A DNA stretch of 64,000 nt, from NCBI GenBank assembly GCA_003258405.1, contig QKPN01000012.1, positions 1 through 64,000 of the forward strand, given 5' to 3'. The stretch comes from Rhodobacteraceae bacterium DSL-40. Lineage in GTDB: Bacteria > Pseudomonadota > Alphaproteobacteria > Rhodobacterales > Rhodobacteraceae. The notes beneath the pieces are model-generated. The model made no database searches. It was given only the letters and a program-made list of their open reading frames with translations, and had not been told where the DNA came from. Positions 58,022 through 64,000 of this stretch are shown here, piece after piece. The stretch's first letter is position 1; each line of letters begins with the position of its first letter. The position numbers were made by a program, and so were the translations under genes.

Positions 58022-59563
58022 TCAGAGGATGAAGTCGTCGGCGGTGTAGTGGCCGGCCTTCAGGTCACCGTCATGGATCACGATGCGGAATTCCGCGGTG
58101 ACGTCACGATCGGTATTGCCGAGGACAAAGGTCGCAGAGCCCTTGTTCCGCAGCCAGATCGTGCCGGTGTCGTGGCTGTCGTCGAGCCGGAAGGCCTGAT
58201 TGCCGCTGCGGAGGGTGTTGGCATCGATCCCCGAGAGATCGATCCGGTCGCCACCCGGCCCGCCCGCACCCTGAAACGCCGAGGCCCCGTCACCGGCCCG
58301 GATGTGATCCGGCGCCCCCTGGCGCGAATCGGCTGGCGCGGTGAACCGGAACACATCGGACCCCCAACCGCCGATGAGGATGTCTCCGCCCGCACCGCCG
58401 GCGAGCTTGTCCGCCCCGCGCCCCCCGCGCAAGACATCCGCGGCGTCGGCCCCGCTCAGCCGGTCATCGCCATCGCCGCCGATGAGCGTGTTGCGGGCCT
58501 GGTTGCCCCGGATCACATCATCGCCCGCCCCGCCGATCGCCCGCTCGATGAGCGAGTGCCGGTCGCCGCCATGCATCAGGGCGTTGAAGATGTTGCCACG
58601 CGCATGGCCGTTGTTGGGCCCGCCACCGAGATCCGCCAGCTGGGCCTCGCTGAAGACCGAGTGCTTGCCCGGCCTCAGATCGAGGATGAGATCGTCGTCG
58701 TAGGCCGAGAGATCGTAGGTGTCGCGGCCGCCGCCATCCCAGATCGTCGCGAAGATCCGGTTCTTGCCCGGCGCGATCGCGTCCTGACCATCGACACGCG
58801 TCACACCGCTGTCGGGCCGCCAGGAATAGGTGGTATTGCCGGAATTGACGTCGTAATTCGCGCCATAAAGCCGCTGCAGCGCGGCGATGTCGAGCATCAT
58901 GTAGCTCTGCGGCTCGCCCCAGGTCTCGCCACGGTAGGGCGAGTTCGGGTTCGCGCCGACATGGGCGCGGTAGCTCATCACGGTGAACTCCGGCGCGTCC
59001 CAGGCCTTGTCGAGCCGGCCGAAGCCGTTCTCGGCCTCGTGCGGGTGCTTCAGGCCGAGCGCATGCCCGACCTCGTGCAGGATGCCGAGGTAGTCGTAGT
59101 TGCCCGCCACCGGCCGCGCGCCGACATCCCCGAGCCAGACGTCGCCGCCGTAGCCCTGCGCCGCCGGATAGTAGGCGTAGGCTCCGCGGGTGTCGGCGGT
59201 ATTTGCCACCCGTATCTCGGCATCGCCCGAGCCGATCCCCGCATAGGCGAGCCTGAGGTTGGTGAAGCCCTCGACGGCAAATCCGGCCCGACCGGGCAGA
59301 TCGCCCCGGTATCCGGTGTCGAGCGCGGCCTGAAGCACCGCGATCTGGCTGTTGCTCAGAATGGAAAACCCGTCCCAGGGCGCCAGACGGCCATCGCCAT
59401 CAGCATCGGCGTTCGGCGCATAGCGGTTCTCGTAATCGAGCGAGCTGTTCGGGGCACTGTAGTATATCGTGCCGTTCTTCCAGGCGTAGCCCGACAGGAT
59501 GCCATCAATCCGGCTGTCGCCGGTCCGCCCGACAGAGCGTGCGCTGGAATGAGAAAATGCCAT
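58022..59563 (-). CDS. Serralysin-like RTX zinc metalloprotease (M10)
   Basis: This 513-residue secreted protease has the metzincin site HEVGHALGLKHPHE and the Met-turn VMSYRAH. It is followed by RTX calcium-binding repeats (GGAGDDVIRGN, GGDGDDRLSG, GGRGADKLAGGAGGDILIGG) and a C-terminal region typical of type I secretion substrates. It has no N-terminal signal peptide, as expected for type I export. No ABC exporter, membrane fusion protein or inhibitor is encoded beside it. ATG 59563 is used, with GGCGGGAAG upstream. Confidence 0.93.
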   Translation of the reverse strand: MAFSHSSARSVGRTGDSRIDGILSGYAWKNGTIYYSAPNSSLDYENRYAPNADADGDGRLAPWDGFSILSNSQIAVLQAALDTGYRGDLPGRAGFAVEGFTNLRLAYAGIGSGDAEIRVANTADTRGAYAYYPAAQGYGGDVWLGDVGARPVAGNYDYLGILHEVGHALGLKHPHEAENGFGRLDKAWDAPEFTVMSYRAHVGANPNSPYRGETWGEPQSYMMLDIAALQRLYGANYDVNSGNTTYSWRPDSGVTRVDGQDAIAPGKNRIFATIWDGGGRDTYDLSAYDDDLILDLRPGKHSVFSEAQLADLGGGPNNGHARGNIFNALMHGGDRHSLIERAIGGAGDDVIRGNQARNTLIGGDGDDRLSGADAADVLRGGRGADKLAGGAGGDILIGGWGSDVFRFTAPADSRQGAPDHIRAGDGASAFQGAGGPGGDRIDLSGIDANTLRSGNQAFRLDDSHDTGTIWLRNKGSATFVLGNTDRDVTAEFRIVIHDGDLKAGHYTADDFIL

Positions 59564-59715
59564 CAATCACTTCCCGCCAATGATCCTCGGACGCGGAGCG
59601 CGCGCCCTCCCCCGGTTCCCCCACCGCGGAACCGGGCAAAAGCCTTACAGGCGAGATCATAACAGGGGGTTTCAGGCACGCCAGTCCGCGCGGGCGCGGG
59701 ACGGGCGTGCCGGAT

Positions 59716-60612
59716 TCAGTTGACGGCCGGAACGAGCCCGCGGTCGGCGGCAAGCTCGCGCATCTTCTTCTGGAGCTTCTCGAAGGCGCGGACCTCGATC
59801 TGGCGAATCCGCTCGCGGCTCACGTCATAGACCTGGCTCAGATCCTCGAGCGTCATTGGCTCGTCCTTGAGCCGCCGTTCGGTGAGGATATACCGTTCAC
59901 GTTCGTTGAGCGACTGCATCGCCTCGATCAGCAACTCCTGCCGGCTCTCGTATTCGTCACGCTCGGCCAGCGCCGCGGCCTGGTCGGCATCCTCGTCCTC
60001 GAGCCAGTCCTGCCACTCGGCCGCGCCCTCGCCGTCGTTCTTGATCTGGGCGTTGAGGCTCGCATCGCCGCCGGACATGCGGCGGTTCATCGAGATCACG
60101 TCCTCTTCGGTGACGTTGAGATCCTTGGCGATCCGGGCGACGTTCTCGGGGCGGAGCTCGCCCTCCTCCATGGCGCCGATGCGATTCTTCGCCTTGCGCA
60201 GGTTGAAGAAGAGCTTCTTCTGCGCCGCGGTGGTGCCGAGTTTCACGAGGCTCCAGGAACGCAGGATGTATTCCTGGATGCTGGCGCGGATCCACCACAT
60301 CGCGTAGGTCGCAAGCCGGAAGCCCTTTTCGGGATCGAAGCGCTTGACCGCCTGCATGAGACCGACATTCGCTTCCGAAACGACTTCCGCGGTCGGCAGG
60401 CCGTAACCGCGATAGCCCATGGCGATCTTTGCCGCGAGGCGCAGATGGCTCGTCACCAGCCGGTGCGCGGACTCCTTGTCGCCGTGATCGACCCAGGCCT
60501 TCGCGAGCATGTACTCCTCTTCGGGCTCCAGCATCGGGAACTTGCGGATCTCCTGCATGTAGCGCGAGAGACCCTGTTCCGGAGACGGTGCCGGCAGATT
60601 GGCATAGCTCAT
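59716..60612 (-). CDS. rpoH: Heat-shock sigma factor RpoH
   Basis: RpoH (298 residues) directs RNA polymerase to heat-shock promoters. It has region 1.2 (LSRYMQEIRKFPMLEPEEEYMLA), region 2 (LRLAAKIAMGYRGYGLPTAEVVSEANVGLMQAVKRFDPEKGFRLATYAMWWIRASIQEYILRSW is spread over residues about 53-120), the RpoH box segment near QKKLFFNLRKAK, and region 4 (LEDLSQVYDVSRERIRQIEVRAFEKLQ). AGGAGG precedes the ATG 60612. Small hairpins sit in the leader. Confidence 0.95.
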   Translation of the reverse strand: MSYANLPAPSPEQGLSRYMQEIRKFPMLEPEEEYMLAKAWVDHGDKESAHRLVTSHLRLAAKIAMGYRGYGLPTAEVVSEANVGLMQAVKRFDPEKGFRLATYAMWWIRASIQEYILRSWSLVKLGTTAAQKKLFFNLRKAKNRIGAMEEGELRPENVARIAKDLNVTEEDVISMNRRMSGGDASLNAQIKNDGEGAAEWQDWLEDEDADQAAALAERDEYESRQELLIEAMQSLNERERYILTERRLKDEPMTLEDLSQVYDVSRERIRQIEVRAFEKLQKKMRELAADRGLVPAVN

Positions 60613-60636
60613 TGTCAACCTCCTGCAGCAGGGACA

Positions 60637-60655
60637 CCGGAGCCGCATGCTCCGG
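60637..60655 (-). promoter_or_regulatory. Hairpin in the rpoH leader
   Basis: CCGGAGC and GCTCCGG form a 7-bp stem with a 5-nt loop, about 25 nt upstream of the rpoH start. A second short stem (CCTG-CTG-CAGG) lies next to the AGGAGG site. They could affect rpoH translation; no known thermometer consensus was matched. Confidence 0.35.
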
Positions 60656-60813
60656 ACGGAATCCCGCCGCCTTGATTTATTAATATAGCAACCACTACAT
60701 ATATTCCAGCGGCATTCTCGCGCGTGCGATACCATTTTCGTGAACGGCCCGCGCGACCCTTGCGGAACCTGCAGCAGCCCCAGCGCTGCCGCAAGACGCT
60801 CAAGAGCCTCGCG

Positions 60814-60853
60814 CAAAACGAAAATCCAGCCCCCGGCATTGCGGAGGCTGGAT
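60814..60853 (-). terminator. Intrinsic terminator of the 467-residue membrane protein gene
   Basis: On the minus strand ATCCAGCC and GGCTGGAT form an 8-bp stem with an inner GC-rich loop, followed by TTTTCGTTTT. It lies about 55 nt past the stop at 60908 and separates that gene from rpoH. Confidence 0.75.
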
Positions 60854-60907
60854 GCGAAGGTCTCAGATCCTTGGCCGGCACCTGACCAGGCGCCCCGCCC
60901 GGGTGCG

Positions 60908-62311
60908 TCAGAACCCGGGGAGATGCGGGGCGTGGTCGAAATCCTCGGCCCGCTCGCCATGCGGCGCAATCACACCGACCGCGAGCAGCGCGACGGCAAA
61001 GGTCGAGAGCGCCAGCACCTGGGTGAGCACATAGCCCACGAGCGGCGTCGCGGCCATCGCCGGCAGCACCAGCACCGCGCAGCAGGCAACCGCCACGAGA
61101 TCGGGCTTGGTTGCGGGCACATGGGCAAGCCGCGCGACCCAGAGCACGATCGAGGCCGCGGCAAGCGGCGTGAGCAGCAGCAGCCGCGTGCCGAACTCGA
61201 TGCCGTGGATCGAGATGGTCTGGAACGGGCCGAAGCCGGTGCTGGTCGCCGAACAGCAGATCCCGAGCACGGCAATCGCCGTCAGGCGGCGGCGCTCCGC
61301 CCCGCCGCCGGCGATCAGGAGCGAGATCGCGAGCATGCTCGAGATCAGGAAGACCGACGAGCCCAGCCAGTTCGCGGCCTGACCCCGGTCATCGACGATC
61401 AGCATGGCAAGCGCGGTGAAGACCGGAACCATGAGAAAGCCGAAGCTCAGCACCCGCGGGCCACGCCGCGCCGCGAAGGCGAAGACCGGCTCGCTGCGAC
61501 GGGCCAGCGCGATGCTGCCATGCACGACCGCGAGCAGGATGATCATCATCCCGAAGAGCTCGGTGCCTTCCTCAATCACCGCACGCAGCGCCTGCGTCCA
61601 GACCGAGGTCAGCACGAGCTTGTGTTCGATGTATTCCTGGATCGCGACCGAGCCGAGCATGCCGAGACCGATGAAGATCACCACGGACTGTCGGCGCAGC
61701 ATCCCGCCCTGCCGCCAGAGGATGAAGAGCGCGCGCATGGCGATGACGCCGAGCACCGCAGCGACAACGAGCAGCGGCGGCCACGGGCCGACGCCGATCC
61801 AGCGTCCGACACCGCTCAGGCGTTCGTGGATCGACGAGATCTCATCGGCCGAGAAGAAGAAGAAGATGCCGGAAAGCGCGCCCCAGGCCCAGGCGATGTC
61901 CCGCGACCGCGAGCGCCAGGCGACACGCGAATCATAGGCGTGCAGCGCAAGCATCAGCAGCAGCATGCCCGACCACCACGCGCCGAGATTGTTCTCGTGC
62001 GTCAGGAGGAACTTGGACGTGACGCCCCCGATGACATCCGGGTGCATGAGATGCACCGGAATGACGGCCGCGAGCGCAATGGAAACCGCGCCGGCCACCC
62101 AGACCCAGAGAACGAGCCCGGCTTCGGCCAGACCGATACGTCCGCGGTGCAGATTGCGTACGGCCTCGAACAATCCGAGGGATGCGCGCACGTCACCACC
62201 CCGGAGAGAATCCCCGTTGAACGTTTGATGCAAGACAGTCGCTCCGATGCACGCAGCCAGCCCCCGACGATACGGAGCGCCTGACCCGATGCAGCTTGAA
62301 ATAAAACCCAC
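60908..62311 (-). CDS. Unrecognised polytopic membrane protein
   Basis: This protein has up to 467 residues and about eleven hydrophobic helices, for example LVLWVWVAGAVSIALAAVIPV, WWSGMLLLMLALHAYDS and VFLISSMLAISLLIAGG. Charged or polar groups in helices include FFFSADEISSIHERL and QEYIEHKLVL with an adjacent VIEEGTELFGMMI; these resemble metal- or proton-handling residues but no family was recognised. The start (GTG 62311, AAGGTG upstream) is uncertain. It is flanked by a terminator and by AT-rich DNA. Confidence 0.6.
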   Translation of the reverse strand: MGFISSCIGSGAPYRRGLAACIGATVLHQTFNGDSLRGGDVRASLGLFEAVRNLHRGRIGLAEAGLVLWVWVAGAVSIALAAVIPVHLMHPDVIGGVTSKFLLTHENNLGAWWSGMLLLMLALHAYDSRVAWRSRSRDIAWAWGALSGIFFFFSADEISSIHERLSGVGRWIGVGPWPPLLVVAAVLGVIAMRALFILWRQGGMLRRQSVVIFIGLGMLGSVAIQEYIEHKLVLTSVWTQALRAVIEEGTELFGMMIILLAVVHGSIALARRSEPVFAFAARRGPRVLSFGFLMVPVFTALAMLIVDDRGQAANWLGSSVFLISSMLAISLLIAGGGAERRRLTAIAVLGICCSATSTGFGPFQTISIHGIEFGTRLLLLTPLAAASIVLWVARLAHVPATKPDLVAVACCAVLVLPAMAATPLVGYVLTQVLALSTFAVALLAVGVIAPHGERAEDFDHAPHLPGF

Positions 62312-62503
62312 CCACCTTATGACGGAAATATGACGGATTTGATTCAGAAATGCAACACGGCAGCAAGTGATCTAGTAAATGCCGGATGAATTAACCGTAT
62401 TTCGCAATAAACGTGTGCGTGCGCCAATAATGATCGTGCCACTCCGCGGCGTCGCGCACAACCTGTTGGCGGAATGAGGAAAAGGAAGGCGGTGCGGAAC
62501 ACG

Positions 62504-62525
62504 CGGCCCGAGCATTCCCGGGCCG
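62504..62525 (-). terminator. Hairpin after rluD
   Basis: CGGCCCG and CGGGCCG form a 7-bp stem with an 8-nt loop, 20 nt past the rluD stop on the minus strand. A CCTTCCTTTTCC stretch lies further on. Moderate candidate only. Confidence 0.4.
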
Positions 62526-62544
62526 GAGCCTCGAAAGCGGTCCG

Positions 62545-63567
62545 TCAGGTGCCCGTATCTCGCAGCGCAGCGATGAGGTCTTCCATATCCGCCGGCAGGG
62601 CCGCGTCGAAGCGGAGCTCCTCGCCCGTCACCGGATGGAGAAAGCCGAGGCGGGCCGCATGCAGGGCCTGGCGCGGAAAGCTTGCGAGCACGCCCTCGCC
62701 GCCGCGGCGGCCATAGACCTGATCGCCGACCAGGGCGTGACCGGCGAAGCTCATGTGAACGCGTATCTGATGCGTCCGGCCGGTTTCCAGCCGGCATTCG
62801 ACGAGCGAGGCGAGCGGCCGGGCCGGGTCCGGGCCGAAACGTTCGAGAAGGCGGGCGCGGGTCACGGCGCGCTTGCCGCCGTGGTTCAGCACCGTCATGC
62901 GCTTCCGGTCGCCGGGGTGGCGGCCGATGTTGCCCTCGATCCGGAGCAGGTTGCCCTCCTCCCAGGAGATGCCCCGGAGGCCCGAGAGCCGCGGATCGGA
63001 GCGCTCCGGCGCGCCACGGACGACGGCGAGGTAGCGCCGGTCGATATCGTGGGCGGCGAACTGTTCGGCGAGGCCGTGGTGGGCCAGATCGGATTTCGCG
63101 ACGACGAGAAGGCCGGAGGTGTCCTTGTCGATGCGATGGACGATGCCGGGGCGGATCTCGCCGCCGATGCCGGAGAGGCTCTCGCCGCAATGGTGGAGCA
63201 GGGCGTTCACCAGCGTTCCGGTCGGAGCCCCCGGCGCCGGATGGACGACGAGACCTGCGGGCTTGTCGATGACGATGAGATGGGGATCCTCGTAGACGAC
63301 ATCGAGGGCGATCGCCTCGGGTTCGGCGCGGGACGGCAGGGCGGGCGGGAGCGAGAGAAGGATCTCGGCCCCCGGCTCGATCCGCATCGAGGGGTCGATC
63401 AGCACGGCCCCGCCGGCGCGCGCCACGGCGCCCTCGGCGATCAGGGCCTGAATTCTGGCCCGGCTCAGGCCCGCATCCTCTGGCACCGCCGCGGCCAACG
63501 CCTTATCAAGGCGCTGCGCGGGCTTGGGCCCGAGCGTGACCCGGAGCGTCTCGGACGGAGCGGACAT
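62545..63567 (-). CDS. rluD: RluD-type 23S rRNA pseudouridine synthase
   Basis: This is a 340-residue RluA-family pseudouridine synthase. An N-terminal S4 RNA-binding domain (QRLDKALAAAVPEDAGLSRARIQALI) precedes the catalytic domain with the active-site motif HRIDKDTSGLLVVAK and then GRTHQIRVHMSFAGHALVGD. RluD modifies helix 69 of 23S rRNA; the choice between RluD and RluC rests on the HRIDKDT motif and is not certain. Its ATG (63567) overlaps the ATG of the divergent gene (63566) within the same CATG. Confidence 0.9.
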   Translation of the reverse strand: MSAPSETLRVTLGPKPAQRLDKALAAAVPEDAGLSRARIQALIAEGAVARAGGAVLIDPSMRIEPGAEILLSLPPALPSRAEPEAIALDVVYEDPHLIVIDKPAGLVVHPAPGAPTGTLVNALLHHCGESLSGIGGEIRPGIVHRIDKDTSGLLVVAKSDLAHHGLAEQFAAHDIDRRYLAVVRGAPERSDPRLSGLRGISWEEGNLLRIEGNIGRHPGDRKRMTVLNHGGKRAVTRARLLERFGPDPARPLASLVECRLETGRTHQIRVHMSFAGHALVGDQVYGRRGGEGVLASFPRQALHAARLGFLHPVTGEELRFDAALPADMEDLIAALRDTGT

Positions 63568-63907
63568 GGCAGGCACGATCCCACATGGCGAAGACGCCGA
63601 CATACCCGAACCGAAGCGGCTTCGGCAACTCCGGCTGCTCGTCAACACGCTGACCGTCACGCTGATTGTCGGTTTCATCATCATCGTGGCCACCCTGGTG
63701 ATCCGGCTGACGGCGGGCCCGGAGCCGCTGGCGCTGCCTGAAAAGGTCACCCTGCCCGCCGGGGAGACGGCCGGGGCGGTGACGCTCGGGGGGGACTGGA
63801 TCGCGGTGGTGACGACCGACGGCACGGGGCAGCAGCGGATCCGGGTGCTCGACCGCGAGAGCGGTGCGCCGCGGGGCGAGATGGAGATCACGCCGCAGGA
63901 TCAGTGA
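63566..63907 (+). CDS. Small membrane-anchored protein (DUF6476-like)
   Basis: This 113-residue protein has one membrane helix (LLVNTLTVTLIVGFIIIVATLVI) and a short beta-rich domain outside it (VTLGGDWIAVVTTDGTGQQRIRVLD). It resembles the Rhodobacterales-restricted DUF6476 proteins encoded beside rluD; family membership is from memory of that layout, not a diagnostic motif. GGAG lies 6 nt upstream of ATG 63566. It ends 17 nt before the tRNA-Gly gene on the other strand. Confidence 0.7.
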   Translation: MAGTIPHGEDADIPEPKRLRQLRLLVNTLTVTLIVGFIIIVATLVIRLTAGPEPLALPEKVTLPAGETAGAVTLGGDWIAVVTTDGTGQQRIRVLDRESGAPRGEMEITPQDQ

Positions 63908-63924
63908 GGCCGGGAGGGGGGATC

Positions 63925-63998
63925 TGGAGCGGGTGAAGGGAATCGAACCCTCGTCGTAAGCTTGGGAAGCTTCTGCTCTACCATTGAGCTACACCCGC
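63925..63998 (-). tRNA. tRNA-Gly (CCC anticodon)
   Basis: The minus strand folds as a cloverleaf. The acceptor stem GCGGGTG pairs with CACCCGC. The D-arm is GCTC..GAGC, the anticodon loop TTCCCAA gives CCC at positions 34-36, and the T-arm reads GAGGG-TTCGATT-CCCTT. T discriminator and CCA (63927-63925) are encoded. One position of the anticodon stem (G27/A43) is mismatched, as can occur in glycine tRNAs. Confidence 0.93.
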
Positions 63999-64000
63999 GT

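Overview
The window is chromosomal DNA from a GC-rich alphaproteobacterium, almost certainly a member of the Rhodobacterales (Rhodobacter/Roseobacter type). The call rests on gene content and order: ftsW-murG-murC-murB-ddl-ftsQ-ftsA-ftsZ, the petP/petR regulator pair next to ilvE, a DUF1013 (TrcR-type) regulator, petABC for cytochrome bc1, a bacterial alaC-hom-glpX block, and small proteins with a Rhodobacterales flavour. No phage, insertion sequence, CRISPR array or plasmid function was seen. Most of the window is core genome with a few accessory cassettes.

Layout. 1-95: probable leader (boxA-like) of an rRNA operon that leaves the window to the left. 181-4702: methionine sulfoxide repair (msrPQ), D-amino acid dehydrogenase (dadA), an outer-membrane-type protein, and an unknown protein whose upstream region carries a full CtrA-type box. 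4959-14583: cell wall and division cluster, tightly coupled, ending at ftsZ with a strong terminator. A short upstream reading frame precedes ftsZ, and the usual lpxC neighbour is absent. 14737-19408: hemF, a GGCT-like protein, a glycine-rich lipoprotein, an AraC regulator and a secreted trypsin-like protease. 19646-25593: alaC-hom-glpX, interrupted by an AHSA1/ArsR cassette and a decayed membrane-protein gene. 25634-32974: amidase, lipoprotein, gatCA, a glycosyltransferase, hemE/hemC and small proteins. 33129-40866: nucleoside hydrolase, DMT exporter, AraC regulator, subtilase, ilvE, petPR and trcR. 41041-48687: chemoreceptor with a small periplasmic Cache protein, recQ, rsmD, an FAD reductase and peroxiredoxin. 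48888-54825: dienelactone hydrolase family protein, a five-gene arsenic operon and an HxlR/DUF1428/VOC cassette. 54880-64000: petABC, a serralysin-like RTX protease, rpoH, a polytopic membrane protein, rluD and tRNA-Gly.

How genes work together. MurG/C/B, Ddl and FtsW/Q/A/Z make lipid II and the septum from one overlapping transcription unit. HemF, HemE and HemC serve tetrapyrrole synthesis, which also feeds the bc1 hemes of PetB and PetC. PetP/PetR are the regulators expected to control bc1 in relatives, but here they sit about 15 kb from petABC. ArsR, two unrelated arsenate reductases, Acr3 and ArsH form a complete arsenic resistance module with a promoter that predicts a leaderless arsR mRNA. 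The least explained items are the CtrA-box gene at 4085-4702, the ftsZ upstream reading frame, the interrupted gene at 21893-22336, the Cache protein/chemoreceptor pair, and the 467-residue membrane protein at 60908-62311. No clearly new multi-gene system was identified.
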